Positions 1 to 8,941 of a stretch of DNA of 51,916 nt are shown here, piece by piece (the first letter of the stretch is position 1; each line of letters starts with the position of its first letter). The notes beneath the pieces are model-generated. The model was not told the DNA's origin. It saw only the letters and a program-made list of their open reading frames with translations, and made no database searches. The stretch comes from JAGLHV01 sp023143305 [NCBI: Clostridia bacterium] (GTDB taxonomy: Bacteria; CBDUZB01; JAGLHV01), in contig DAOVVV010000019.1 in assembly GCA_030637025.1 (NCBI GenBank), positions 1 to 51,916 on the forward strand, written 5' to 3'. Both the position numbers and the translations under genes were made by a program.

Positions 1-111
1 ATTCTACAAATTTTAAGTATATCCACATTTGAAAAAACACCGCTTTTACAGGCATTTTCAGATTTTGATATTCAAAGAACAGAGCCAGATGCTCAAATGC
101 CCTTATTTTAA
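1..111 (+). CDS. C-terminal fragment of a probable IS transposase (5' end outside window)
   Basis: An open frame enters from the left edge and stops at 109-111, giving 36 residues. It contains FEKTPLLQAF and ends in MPLF. Endings of the form FEKTPILQ... followed by a short acidic stretch and a hydrophobic LF are familiar from IS4/IS1634-type DDE transposases, which is the basis of the call. It is the only gene-like frame on the plus strand here and converges on nfnB, which fits a mobile element. The catalytic domain lies outside the window, so family and intactness cannot be judged. It could also be the tail of an unrelated protein. Confidence 0.42.
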   Translation: MLQILSISTFEKTPLLQAFSDFDIQRTEPDAQMPLF

Positions 112-142
112 AGGCAAAAACATCGGGACAGTAGTGCCCTAG

Positions 143-166
143 CTCCCTTTTTCAAAGGGGGGAACT
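143..166. repeat. Palindromic CCCTTTTTCAAAGGG-type repeat
   Basis: CTCCCTTTTTCAAAGGGGGG can fold into a short hairpin with a TTC loop. The same core recurs as a perfect 12-bp hairpin at 36334-36360. It sits between the convergent nfnB and the transposase fragment. It may serve as a transcription end, but no clear U-run follows it on either strand. Confidence 0.5.
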
Positions 167-207
167 CAACAAGGTAATCTCATAACAAGTTACGGGAAAT
201 TACAAAA

Positions 208-1623
208 TTAATCTCCAGCTTTTAAATATTCATCTATTGACTGAGCAGCTTGCTTACCTGCTCCCATTGCTTCTATAACCGTAGCCGAACCGGTAACGAT
301 ATCCCCTCCGGCCCAAACCTTTTCTTTGGATGTTTTCCCTGTTTTTTCATCGGTAACAATATAACCCCACTTGTTCATCTTTAAATCCGGAACAGTAGAA
401 AGAAATAAGGGATTAGCTTTGGTCCCCACTGCTACAATTACTTCGTCCACCTCCAACTCAAATTCGGAATTTTCTATCGGCAAAGGCCTTCTGCGGCCGG
501 ATTCATCCGGTTCTCCTAATTTAACCTCTAAACATTCCATGCTACTTACCCATCCTTCTTTTTTACTTAAAATACGGACAGGCACAGTTAAAAATTTCAT
601 CTCAATTCCTTCTTCCTGAGCATTTTCAATTTCTTCTTTTCTTGCCGGCATTTCCTCCATGGAGCGACGATAAACAATATAAACATTTTCCGCTCCCAGG
701 CGTAAAGCTACCCGGGCGGAATCCATCGCTACATTTCCTCCTCCGATTACCGCTACTTTTTTGCCTCGTTTAATCGGTGTTGCATACTCAGGAAAACGAT
801 ATGCTTTCATTAAATTAGCCCGGGTAAGAAATTCATTAGCCGAATAAACGCCGTTTAAATTTTCACCGGGAATATTCATAAATCGGGGTAATCCCGCTCC
901 GATACCCAGAAAAATTGCCTTATATCCTTGTTGAAATAAATCATCCAGGGTATATGTTTTTCCAATAATTTGATTATTCTCAAGTTCTACACCAAGATGC
1001 TGAATATACTCTACTTCTGTTTGTACAATTGCTTTGGGCAAACGAAACTCCGGGATACCATAAACAAGTACTCCCCCAGCCTGATGTAAGGCTTCAAATA
1101 TCTTTACTTTATATCCTAATTTAACTAAATCGGCCGCACAAGTTAATCCCGCCGGTCCCCCACCCACTACGGCCACTGCGGACAAAACACCTTCCTCCGG
1201 GACAACCTTCTTTATATTTGGTTTTAAAGATTGTTTGTTTTTTCCCTTCATTTCCCAATCAGCAACGAACCGTTCTAAGCCTCCAATGTTTATTCCTTTA
1301 TTTTTTTTCTCTAAGATACATTCTTTTTCACATTGATTTTCCTGGGGGCATACCCGGCCGCAAATTGCCGGCAAACTATTTTTCTCTTTAATTTTTAAAA
1401 TAGCCCCGGAAAAATCTTTTTCTTTAATTTTTTTGATAAATCCCGGGATATCTATTTCTACCGGACACCCTTTAACACAAAAAGCCTTCTTACATTGAAG
1501 ACACCGGCTTGCTTCGGCAATAGCTTGCTCCTCACTATACCCTAAAGCCACTTCATCAAAATTCCCAATCCGCTTTTCGGCAGACTGTTTATTCATTTTT
1601 ACAACGACATTCTCTTTGTCCAT
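208..1623 (-). CDS. nfnB: NADPH-dependent glutamate synthase small-chain-type flavoprotein / NfnB subunit
   Basis: This 471-residue protein has an N-terminal cysteine-rich part for two [4Fe-4S] clusters (CLQCKKAFCVKGCP and CGRVCPQENQCEKEC). An FAD-binding motif (VVGGGPAGLTCAADL), an NADP-binding motif (VAVIGGGNVAMDSARVAL) and the C-terminal FAD motif WAGGDIVTGSATVIEAM follow. This is the GltA/NfnB/SudA family. With the NfnA-like partner just upstream and no glutamate synthase large subunit, the pair most likely forms NfnAB (NADH-dependent reduced ferredoxin:NADP oxidoreductase, electron bifurcating) or a sulfide-dehydrogenase-type enzyme. The ATG at 1623 overlaps the end of nfnA by 35 bp; an internal ATG at 1596 (MNKQSAEKRIGNF) would overlap by only 8 bp and is also plausible. 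Confidence 0.9.
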   Translation of the reverse strand: MDKENVVVKMNKQSAEKRIGNFDEVALGYSEEQAIAEASRCLQCKKAFCVKGCPVEIDIPGFIKKIKEKDFSGAILKIKEKNSLPAICGRVCPQENQCEKECILEKKNKGINIGGLERFVADWEMKGKNKQSLKPNIKKVVPEEGVLSAVAVVGGGPAGLTCAADLVKLGYKVKIFEALHQAGGVLVYGIPEFRLPKAIVQTEVEYIQHLGVELENNQIIGKTYTLDDLFQQGYKAIFLGIGAGLPRFMNIPGENLNGVYSANEFLTRANLMKAYRFPEYATPIKRGKKVAVIGGGNVAMDSARVALRLGAENVYIVYRRSMEEMPARKEEIENAQEEGIEMKFLTVPVRILSKKEGWVSSMECLEVKLGEPDESGRRRPLPIENSEFELEVDEVIVAVGTKANPLFLSTVPDLKMNKWGYIVTDEKTGKTSKEKVWAGGDIVTGSATVIEAMGAGKQAAQSIDEYLKAGD

Positions 1624-2440
1624 TCATTTTTCCCATTTCTAAAATAGTTTTTTCTTCTGTTAAATACATTTTTTGACGCTGTAGGAGTAACTGAAAATTG
1701 ACTTTATGTCCATCAAAATCCGGGCCGTCTACACAAGCAAATTTCGTCTCCCCCCCTACTTCCACCCGGCAGGCACCGCACATTCCCGTGGCATCGACCA
1801 TTATCGAATTAAGACTAACTATGGTTTTTATTTTATACGGCTCAGAAACCCGGCAAACCGCATTCATCATCACCATCGGCCCTACGGCAAAAATCAAATC
1901 ACATTTTTCGTTTTTAATAAAAGATTCTAATTCTTCGGTCACAAAACCCTTTCGGCCGCAAGAACCATCGTCAGTAGTAATAAACATTTCAGAGCTAACA
2001 GATTTTATTTTCTCTTCCCAGAATAAAAATTCTTTAGTTTTTGCCCCCATTATAGCTACTGTTTTATTCCCTGCATTTTTAAATGCTTTAAGTAATATGT
2101 AAAGCGCAGCTGATCCTACCCCTCCTCCTACACAAACAACTGTTCCGACCTTATCTATAGATGAAGGAATCCCCATCGGGCCGGCAACATCCATTATAAA
2201 ATCCCCTTTATTTAAAAACCCTAATTGCTGGGTGGTTTTTCCTGCTTCCTGAAAAATAACCGTCATTGTTCCCTTTTCCCGGTTATAATCAGCAACGGTA
2301 AGAGGTATCCTCTCTCCTTTTTCATCAATACGGATAACGATAAATTGCCCGGCCTGCGCCTTTTGGGCAATAGCGGGAGTATCCAAAACTATCTCTTTTA
2401 TTTGCGGACAAAGAATTTTTTTTTCTAAAATTTTATACAC
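1589..2440 (-). CDS. nfnA: NfnA / sulfide dehydrogenase-like FAD and [2Fe-2S] subunit
   Basis: This 283-residue protein belongs to the ferredoxin-NADP reductase superfamily (dihydroorotate dehydrogenase electron-transfer subunit type). RIPLTVADYN (about 44-53) is the flavin motif, VVCVGGGVGSAALY (about 101-114) the nucleotide-binding motif, and C221, C224 and C236 with nearby D216 form the [2Fe-2S] site. It pairs with NfnB, which overlaps its 3' end, as expected for translationally coupled subunits of one complex. The start codon is GTG at 2440, with AGGAG eight bases upstream. The family also includes SudB; the substrate cannot be settled from sequence. Confidence 0.88.
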   Translation of the reverse strand: MYKILEKKILCPQIKEIVLDTPAIAQKAQAGQFIVIRIDEKGERIPLTVADYNREKGTMTVIFQEAGKTTQQLGFLNKGDFIMDVAGPMGIPSSIDKVGTVVCVGGGVGSAALYILLKAFKNAGNKTVAIMGAKTKEFLFWEEKIKSVSSEMFITTDDGSCGRKGFVTEELESFIKNEKCDLIFAVGPMVMMNAVCRVSEPYKIKTIVSLNSIMVDATGMCGACRVEVGGETKFACVDGPDFDGHKVNFQLLLQRQKMYLTEEKTILEMGKMNGQRECRCKNE

Positions 2441-2497
2441 TATCTTCTCCTTCTTATAAAATATCTAAATTTTTTTATTCTCACTAAAAAACTAAAT

Positions 2498-2661
2498 AAT
2501 AAAGACAAATTATGTTTTGAACGGCTTAGCGAATTTTAGCGGAAATAAGCGTTAAAAAAATGGGCATGTCTGAGCAAAGCGAGTTGCTCATTTTTAGCTT
2601 ATTTTTGCATGCCCGCAGGGTAAAATTACGCGTTTAGAGAAAAACATATTTTGTCTTTATT
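2498..2661. repeat. 164-bp element with 21-bp terminal inverted repeats and nested hairpins
   Basis: The ends 2498-2518 and 2641-2661 are inverted repeats matching at 20 of 21 positions. Inside are GGGCATG (2562-2568) with CATGCCC (2608-2614), and a perfect GAGCAA/TTGCTC stem (2572-2577, 2584-2589). The whole could fold into a branched cruciform or RNA. It has no coding capacity. The layout resembles a MITE-like or REP-like non-autonomous element; a structured RNA is the alternative. Confidence 0.6.
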
Positions 2662-2733
2662 GAGCAACTACATTTTGTTATCTTTGTCTTTTGCCATTCG
2701 CCATTTGCCCTTTTTGCTGGAGCAAAGCGACAG

Positions 2734-2754
2734 TCCGCCAGTCAGTAAGGCGGA
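2734..2754. repeat. Short palindromic repeat TCCGCC-N9-GGCGGA
   Basis: A 6-bp GC-rich stem with a 9-base loop (AGTCAGTAA) stands out in an AT-rich intergenic tract. It looks like one unit of a dispersed palindromic repeat family, but only one copy lies in the window. Confidence 0.45.
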
Positions 2755-2885
2755 TGCCTTGATGCCTGTCTTTATCTGTTATCTATGGACTATGGACTGT
2801 ATTATTTGTTGCCTTTGTCTTTATCTTTTATCTTTTCTAACTAATAAAACTAATCTAAACCAATTCAACTGTCTTTTAACTGCAT

Positions 2886-5072
2886 TTAACCTTGCTGATC
2901 AAGCATCCTCTGGGATGGTTTTATATCTTCCAACCGTAACCGGACAGATTCTCTTGACTGCCATTTGTTTATTTCTAATTGAAAAGCAAAATCTACAAAA
3001 TCCACCTGAGAAAATAGTTCTTTTCTAAAACCCATTTTCCAGCCTACAGCATCTACTTTACTTCCATTATTTCCTATTTTTATAAACAGATGTTCTTTAG
3101 TAGTTTTAGTCACGGAACACTTTTTTATGGAAATATCTTCTATGGCAAAGAGTGGAGATGGATTACTCGTTCCATAGGGACCCAATTGATCTAAATCCTG
3201 CATAAACTTATGATTGGCTAAAGATATATCTATTCGGGCATCTATTTCCAACTTAGGTATCAATGTCTTTTGATTAATTTCTTTATGAGCAATTTTTTTA
3301 ATTTTTTCCGTAAATTTTGTAATATTCTCTACGGTAATAGTCAATCCGGCTGCTTTTTTATGTCCACCGTAACGAATTAATAAATCACTACATTTTGCAA
3401 AAGCCCAGGTTAAATCAAAAGAATCTATACTTCGAGCCGAACCCCTCGCTTCTTTTCCATCTATACAAAGAATAATTATGGGCCTCTTATACTCTGCGAA
3501 AAGCCGGGAAGAAATAATACTTATTATTCCGTGTTCTAACTTACTGGTACTAATTATAAGAATTTTATCCTTATCCAAATCACACTGTTGTGATAAAAGG
3601 CCTTTAACCCGAACTAAACTTTGCTTTTGTAATTCTTTTCTTTGTTGATTTAAATCATTAATCTGAGTTACTAAAGCTTGTACTTCTTCTGGTTTATTAC
3701 TTAAAATTAACTCAACCCCCAAATACCCTTTTCCCATTCTTCCCGCTGCATTTAAAAAAGGTGCAATAAGCCAGTTAATCTCCTCAATAGTAAGAATATC
3801 ATCAATATTACATTTTTTAAAAATTGCTTTTAAACCTTTTCTCTTGGTATCCCTCATTTTTTTTAATCCATATTTAACAATAATTCTATTTTCATCAATT
3901 AAAGGCATATGATCAGCAACAAGCCCTAAAGTAACCAAATCTATATACTCCTTGATAAAATAATTCATCTTGAAGTCGGATAGGGCAAAAAGTTTATAGA
4001 AAATTCCGGCTGTGGATAAAGCCTCTGTTAGCCGGTTATGTTCATCCAGCATACTATGCTTTTGAATATCTGTTTTTAAACTATTATCTATTATTTTTTC
4101 CGGACTAAAAATTAAATTATCTAATTTCAGTTGTGGATGAGCATAACTCATTGTCAAAACATCCAATAACGAATTTTTCATTTCTTTCCCTAAGATTTCT
4201 TTAATCTGTTCTTTCAAGAAACAAAAACCTTCTTTAGCATTATAGACAATCAATGTCTTTTCTTTTATAAAATCCAAAAAATCTTCTAACGTTTTTTTTA
4301 AAGAAATTTTATCCGGCTCACATTTCCTATTAAATGTATCTATTACTAATCCATTTTTTAATTTTACCGCTCCTATTTCCAACCCCTCTTCTTTTACTGT
4401 TATTGCTACTAATTCTTTATTATAGTACCTTCCATTGGAATATAAAAAAGCCTGACAAAGTTTAAAAGCAACCGTTGATCCGGCTATTGATTTAAAAGGA
4501 TACGCTGAATCTTCTCTTTTGGGATTTACTATGGCTAAAGCATCCGGAGGTAACATCTCTAAGGGTTGATGATGATCAGTTATTATAACTTCCATTCCTA
4601 AACTTTTAGCATAGGTAATTTCTTCTATTGCACTTATTCCACAATCTACTGTAATAATTAATTTAACTCCTTTTTGGTAATATTGCTTTAAAATATCATT
4701 AAAAATTCCGTATCCTTCTTCTGCCGGTATATGGTAAACTGTTTCTCCTCCTAAATTATCAATAAATTCTTTTACTATTGCTACACTGGTTATCCCATCT
4801 ACATCCCGATCCCCATAAATAAGTATTTTTTCTTTATTTTCTATAGCTTGCTTTATTCTTTTCACCGCTTTTTCTATATCCGGTAATAAAAAAGGAGAAT
4901 ATATGTCTAAAATGTTAGGTTTAAGAAAATCATTAGCTTCTTTTACTGTTTTTACTCCTCGATTTACCAAAATGCGGGCAATAACCGGAGAAACATTTAA
5001 CTTGGAGGAAAATTTTTCTACTAATTTTTTATCCGGATTTTTTAAGACCCATTTTTTTATTATCAAATTCAC
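2886..5072 (-). CDS. recJ: Single-stranded-DNA-specific exonuclease RecJ with inserted DnaQ-like domain
   Basis: This 728-residue protein is the 5'-3' ssDNA exonuclease of recombination and repair. DHH phosphoesterase motifs are GDRDVDG (87-93), VDCG (142-145) and TDHH (165-168). The rest of the core is LNAAGRM (440-446), the DHHA1 motif GGHKKAAG (569-576) and a C-terminal OB-like domain (about 605-718). Residues about 214-360 are an insertion that splits the DHH domain and resembles a DnaQ-type 3'-5' exonuclease with its catalytic acids lost (see findings). That makes it longer than the usual 560-600 residues. The first motif usually reads GDYDVDG; Y is R here. The start is GTG at 5072, overlapping the pdp stop by 4 bp (GTGA), so the two are translationally coupled. 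Confidence 0.93.
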   Translation of the reverse strand: MNLIIKKWVLKNPDKKLVEKFSSKLNVSPVIARILVNRGVKTVKEANDFLKPNILDIYSPFLLPDIEKAVKRIKQAIENKEKILIYGDRDVDGITSVAIVKEFIDNLGGETVYHIPAEEGYGIFNDILKQYYQKGVKLIITVDCGISAIEEITYAKSLGMEVIITDHHQPLEMLPPDALAIVNPKREDSAYPFKSIAGSTVAFKLCQAFLYSNGRYYNKELVAITVKEEGLEIGAVKLKNGLVIDTFNRKCEPDKISLKKTLEDFLDFIKEKTLIVYNAKEGFCFLKEQIKEILGKEMKNSLLDVLTMSYAHPQLKLDNLIFSPEKIIDNSLKTDIQKHSMLDEHNRLTEALSTAGIFYKLFALSDFKMNYFIKEYIDLVTLGLVADHMPLIDENRIIVKYGLKKMRDTKRKGLKAIFKKCNIDDILTIEEINWLIAPFLNAAGRMGKGYLGVELILSNKPEEVQALVTQINDLNQQRKELQKQSLVRVKGLLSQQCDLDKDKILIISTSKLEHGIISIISSRLFAEYKRPIIILCIDGKEARGSARSIDSFDLTWAFAKCSDLLIRYGGHKKAAGLTITVENITKFTEKIKKIAHKEINQKTLIPKLEIDARIDISLANHKFMQDLDQLGPYGTSNPSPLFAIEDISIKKCSVTKTTKEHLFIKIGNNGSKVDAVGWKMGFRKELFSQVDFVDFAFQLEINKWQSRESVRLRLEDIKPSQRMLDQQG

Positions 5073-6376
5073 TTTATCTCCTCATAAATCAGAGAAATCT
5101 TTTTTGGTTTTCTCTTCGTAATCCTGCAACCGGAAAGAAACATCTCCTGAGCCAAATGTAATTTATCTTGATTATTAACATGAAAAGTAGCCAATGTTTC
5201 TCCCTTTTCCACTGTATCCCCTACTTTCTTATGTAACTGGATTCCTACCGCACAATCAATCAAACTATCCACTTTTTCTCTTCCTGATCCTAAAAGCATA
5301 GCTGCTACCCCAACTTTCCGGGCATCTAAATCTTGTAAATATCCTTGCTGGAGAGTTTGTATTTTTATTTTTTCCTTAGCCTGGGGTAAAATTTTGTCCG
5401 GATTATCAATTACCCGACTGTCCCCTCCCTGGGCAACTATCATCTGTTCAAATTTTTCTAACCCTTTCCCTTGTTCTATTAATTCTTTCAAGAGTTCTTT
5501 TCCCTCTTCAATATTCTTAACCCGATTTCCCTCTACCAGCATCCAACCCCCCAAACAAAAAATCAACTCTTTAAAATTTTCCGGGCCTTCTCCCTTTAAC
5601 ACATCAATAGCTTGTTTTATTTCCAAAGCATTCCCAACCATCCATCCTAAAGGATAATCCATATTAGTTATCAAAGCCATCGTCTTAATACCAAACTCTT
5701 TTCCCATTTCTATCATAAGTTCCGCTAATTTTTTAGCCCTATCCTTTTTTTTAATAAAAGAACCTTTTCCTACTTTCACATCCAGAATCAAAACATCTGC
5801 CCCGCCTGCTATTTTTTTGCTGATAATACTAGAGGCAATCAGAGGAATGGATTCTACCGTCGCTGTAGCATTGCGTAAGGCATAAATTTTCTTATCAGCA
5901 GGATTAATTTTGTCAGTCTGTCCAATTATGGCTACACCTATTTGTTTTATCTGTTCAATGAATTGTTGAATAGATAAATCTGTTTTAAAACCCGGAATAG
6001 ATTCTAATTTATCTACCGTTCCTCCTGTATGTCCTAATCCTCTACCACAAATCATCGGAACAGAAATCCCTGCTGCCGCGACTAAGGGAGCAAGAACCAG
6101 GGAAGTTCCATCCCCTACCCCTCCTGTAGAATGTTTGTCTACCCTTTTCCCTTCTATTCCCGTCCAGTTTATTATTTCTCCGGACAAAGCAAGTGCCTGA
6201 GTAAAAGAGCTAATCTCTTCTCTGCTCATTCCTTTCAAAAAAATTGCCATAATTAAAGCAGCTATTTGATACTCCGGAATTTCTTCCTCAACAAAGCCCT
6301 TTACTATATATCCTATTTCTTCCTTATTTAAAATGCCTCCGCTTCTTTTTTTACTGATAAGATTAAGTATTTGCAT
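5069..6376 (-). CDS. pdp: Pyrimidine-nucleoside (thymidine) phosphorylase
   Basis: This 435-residue enzyme splits thymidine or uridine with phosphate to base plus (deoxy)ribose-1-phosphate. The glycosyltransferase family 3 signature is clear: KHSTGGVGDGTSLVLAPLVA and GRGLGHTGGTVDKLESIPGF at about 81-130, then a C-terminal PYNP domain (about 345-420). Length fits the Pdp/DeoA family. It sits directly downstream of the purine nucleoside phosphorylase, forming a nucleoside salvage pair, and overlaps recJ. The ATG at 6376 has a G-rich SD-like tract just upstream. Deciding between Pdp and DeoA needs phylogeny. Confidence 0.94.
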   Translation of the reverse strand: MQILNLISKKRSGGILNKEEIGYIVKGFVEEEIPEYQIAALIMAIFLKGMSREEISSFTQALALSGEIINWTGIEGKRVDKHSTGGVGDGTSLVLAPLVAAAGISVPMICGRGLGHTGGTVDKLESIPGFKTDLSIQQFIEQIKQIGVAIIGQTDKINPADKKIYALRNATATVESIPLIASSIISKKIAGGADVLILDVKVGKGSFIKKKDRAKKLAELMIEMGKEFGIKTMALITNMDYPLGWMVGNALEIKQAIDVLKGEGPENFKELIFCLGGWMLVEGNRVKNIEEGKELLKELIEQGKGLEKFEQMIVAQGGDSRVIDNPDKILPQAKEKIKIQTLQQGYLQDLDARKVGVAAMLLGSGREKVDSLIDCAVGIQLHKKVGDTVEKGETLATFHVNNQDKLHLAQEMFLSGCRITKRKPKKISLIYEEIK

Positions 6377-6424
6377 TCATGCCCCCTTTTTTTTAAATAA
6401 AAAAAGCATTTCTGTCAAAATTCA

Positions 6425-7270
6425 TCAAATCTGAAACAAAATTTCTTCTATTAATTTTAATAAATTTCCTTTAAATTTATGCATATTTTTTATTATCCGG
6501 TGGTGAGAAAGAACAATTTTGCCCTTTCCTTTTTTTATTACATTAACATTAGCTATACAAGCCACCGCTAAAACCCGTATTTTTAAATATTCAGCCATAA
6601 TTACTTCCGGAACAGTAGACATTCCCACCAGGTCTCCACCAATTTTCCTCATTAATTTAATTTCCGCCGGTGTTTCGTAAACAGGCCCCTGAGTAGCAAC
6701 ATAGACCCCTTCTTTTATATTTATTTTTTGTTTTTGAGCACAACTTTTTGCTAAATTTATTAATTTCTTATCATAAACATTAGCCAGATTCAAGAATTGT
6801 ATACGCTGCTTATCTCCGCCAATTAAAGGATTATCTCCCATTAAATTTATATGGTCGGAAATTAGCACCACATCTCCGCAAGAAAAACTTTCATTAATTG
6901 CTCCGCTGGCATTAGTTATAATTAATGTTTTTATTCCCAACGATTTCATTATTCTTACAGGGTAGGTAATTTCCTGCATTGAATACCCTTCATAAAAATG
7001 GAATCTTCCTTGCATTACACACAAATTTTTTTCACATTTTTTATTTTTTCGGCTTTCCGGCCATTTACCTAAAATCAATTCTCCCTTATGTCCTTCTACC
7101 CTGGGTAAAGCAAAATAAGGAATATCCGCATAGGGTATTTTTACTTTTTGTTTTATTTTTTTTTCCAGGCCTTCCCAGCCGGAACCTAAAATTAAGCCTA
7201 TTTCAGGTTTAATTTTACTTTTACTTAAAATATAATCTTTAGTTTTTTTTACTTTTTTATTCCAATTCAT
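6425..7270 (-). CDS. punA: Purine-nucleoside phosphorylase (PNP family I, trimeric type)
   Basis: This 281-residue protein carries LGSGWEG near residue 27, GHKGELILG, MQGRFHFYEGY, TNASGAINESF and the long motif running from GPVYETPAE to MSTVPEVIMAE. These are the phosphate- and purine-binding elements of the PNP/MTAP family. The family phosphorolyses guanosine, inosine or methylthioadenosine. MSTVPE is typical of trimeric guanosine/inosine PNPs. The usual TNxAAG loop near the C-terminus reads ANVNVIK here, keeping the Asn but lacking the AAG, so specificity may differ. It precedes pdp by 48 bp in the same direction. Confidence 0.9.
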   Translation of the reverse strand: MNWNKKVKKTKDYILSKSKIKPEIGLILGSGWEGLEKKIKQKVKIPYADIPYFALPRVEGHKGELILGKWPESRKNKKCEKNLCVMQGRFHFYEGYSMQEITYPVRIMKSLGIKTLIITNASGAINESFSCGDVVLISDHINLMGDNPLIGGDKQRIQFLNLANVYDKKLINLAKSCAQKQKINIKEGVYVATQGPVYETPAEIKLMRKIGGDLVGMSTVPEVIMAEYLKIRVLAVACIANVNVIKKGKGKIVLSHHRIIKNMHKFKGNLLKLIEEILFQI

Positions 7271-7367
7271 TTTAATTTAAACTTAACCTTAAAAATTGAT
7301 ATATTTGTAAACAGATTCAACTATCCGTGTTTTTTTCTACCATAAATAAAAAAACTTATACTTACTC

Positions 7368-8777
7368 CTATTCGTCCATTTTTGCTGAATAAAAGAAAAT
7401 TCTATTTTTCCCTTTCTTTTTAGCTAAAACCATCGCTGAACGTGCTTGCGATATTAACTTCTCTTTTTCCCTTCCTTTCTCCGGATATACTGTACAACCA
7501 ATACTACAGGTAAGTTTTTCGCCTTCAGTCTTCCAGGGATATTCTTCTATTATTTTTTTTATCTTTAATCCTTCTCTTTCTACTTCTCTCCCATCCACGC
7601 CTATTTGAATTATGCCAAATTCATCTTCCCCTAATCGGGCAACGCAATCAATTTTCCGCATATTTTTCTTCAACAAAACACCAATCTTCTTCAAAATTTC
7701 GTCACTGTGATTATACCCAAACTTATCACTTATTTTATTAAAATTATCCATATTTATAATAAAAAGGCTAAAAGGAATTTCTTTCTGTCCGTTTTTTTTC
7801 ATTTCCTGTTCAAAAAATTTTTCAAAATAAATATTATTATAAATCTGAGTTAACGGGTCTAACCGGTTTTTTATTTTTACTTCTTCACAAAAACGGGCAT
7901 TGGTAATAGCAACTGATGCCTGAAGAGCCAGCAATTCTAAAATATCTCTATCTTCCTTAGAAAAAGAATTTACTTTATCACTGTCCACATTTAAAACCCC
8001 GATAAACCGTTCGCCGGAAAACAAAGGTGTAGCAAAAATACATTTTACTTCCCCATACGGCTCAATAAATCTCTTATCGCTTAATATATCTGAAATATAT
8101 AAAGACTTTTTATTTTCTGCTACCCACCCGGCTACTCCTTCACCTATTTTAAATTTAACTGGGGAAGGATTTTTTTCCCTATACCCTGAAAGAACTTTTA
8201 ATTCTAATTCTTCTTCTTTATTCAAAAGCATAATAGAAAAAGAATAATAATTAACCAGTGATAAAACCTCATCGGCAATAAGAATCAAAAGTTTGTCCAA
8301 ATCCAACATTTTATTCATTGCCGAAGAAATAGCCAGGAGCATAGATAATTCCTGTATTTTCCTATCTAAAATACTTTTTTGCTTTATAATAATAGCTTCA
8401 TGAGTTGCTAAATATAATTCCGAAACCTTAAAAATAATACGAAATAAAAGCTTTTCAAGTTCTTTTAAAATTAATTCTCCGGAAATATCATTTTTCTCAA
8501 ATTTATCTTTTAACTTAAACGCTATTGCTTCTCTAAAATCTAAAAAGGCTTCCTGAATAGAAGAAATCTTTATATTTCTATAAAGCGGTATTTCAGAAAT
8601 TTCTTCTACTAAATTCTCCAATTTTTGATAGTTTTCTTTTTCTATTATTTCCATTATTCTATCAATATATTTTAAAAGACCCTGTCCATATTCTTTTTCC
8701 TTTAAAATTTCTGTATATTTTGCAATTAAACCGGCTTTATCTTGTTCTATTATTTCCTGCCACTTCATATTTTTCAT
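7368..8777 (-). CDS. GAF-GGDEF signalling protein with RsbRD-like N-terminal domain
   Basis: This is a soluble 469-residue protein. Residues about 1-130 are helical and resemble the RsbRD N-terminal sensor fold. A GAF domain spans about 150-298 (GEGVAGWVAEN...ATPLFSGERFIGVLNVDS), and a GGDEF domain about 305-465 begins with DPLTQIYNNIYFE. The signature reads GEDEF (383-387) instead of GGDEF, and the usual metal-binding Asp of the LDID motif is Asn342 (INMDNF), so diguanylate cyclase activity is doubtful. It could be a degenerate c-di-GMP or GTP sensor. It is monocistronic, with 164 bp before the next upstream gene. Confidence 0.88.
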   Translation of the reverse strand: MKNMKWQEIIEQDKAGLIAKYTEILKEKEYGQGLLKYIDRIMEIIEKENYQKLENLVEEISEIPLYRNIKISSIQEAFLDFREAIAFKLKDKFEKNDISGELILKELEKLLFRIIFKVSELYLATHEAIIIKQKSILDRKIQELSMLLAISSAMNKMLDLDKLLILIADEVLSLVNYYSFSIMLLNKEEELELKVLSGYREKNPSPVKFKIGEGVAGWVAENKKSLYISDILSDKRFIEPYGEVKCIFATPLFSGERFIGVLNVDSDKVNSFSKEDRDILELLALQASVAITNARFCEEVKIKNRLDPLTQIYNNIYFEKFFEQEMKKNGQKEIPFSLFIINMDNFNKISDKFGYNHSDEILKKIGVLLKKNMRKIDCVARLGEDEFGIIQIGVDGREVEREGLKIKKIIEEYPWKTEGEKLTCSIGCTVYPEKGREKEKLISQARSAMVLAKKKGKNRIFFYSAKMDE

Positions 8778-8941
8778 TTCTTCTCCCTGAATATTTTTTT
8801 CAACTGATGGATAAGATTACCTATAAAAATTATTTTATTATGTTTGCATAAAAGGAGCATGGGAAGAATTAAGTAAGTTTTTTTAAATTTAAAAATATCA
8901 CAGTCACAATAACTGTTAATTAGTTTTTAGAATTTCGTAAT

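Larger units (their letters stand above)
2441..2885. other. 445-bp intergenic region made of repeat remnants
   Basis: No gene is seen. The stretch holds the inverted-repeat element at 2498-2661 and a small TCCGCC...GGCGGA palindrome at 2734-2754. The rest, about 2756-2880, is pyrimidine-rich and includes the short tandem CTATGGACTATGGACTG. The 11-mer GAGCAAAGCGA occurs twice (2572-2582 and 2720-2730). It separates recJ, which ends at 2886, from nfnA. An nfnA promoter may lie here but none was clear. Confidence 0.6.

Noticed and set aside
2651-3028. 125-codon plus-strand frame
   Set aside because: It runs from repeat-like intergenic DNA into the antisense of recJ and has no gene-like features.
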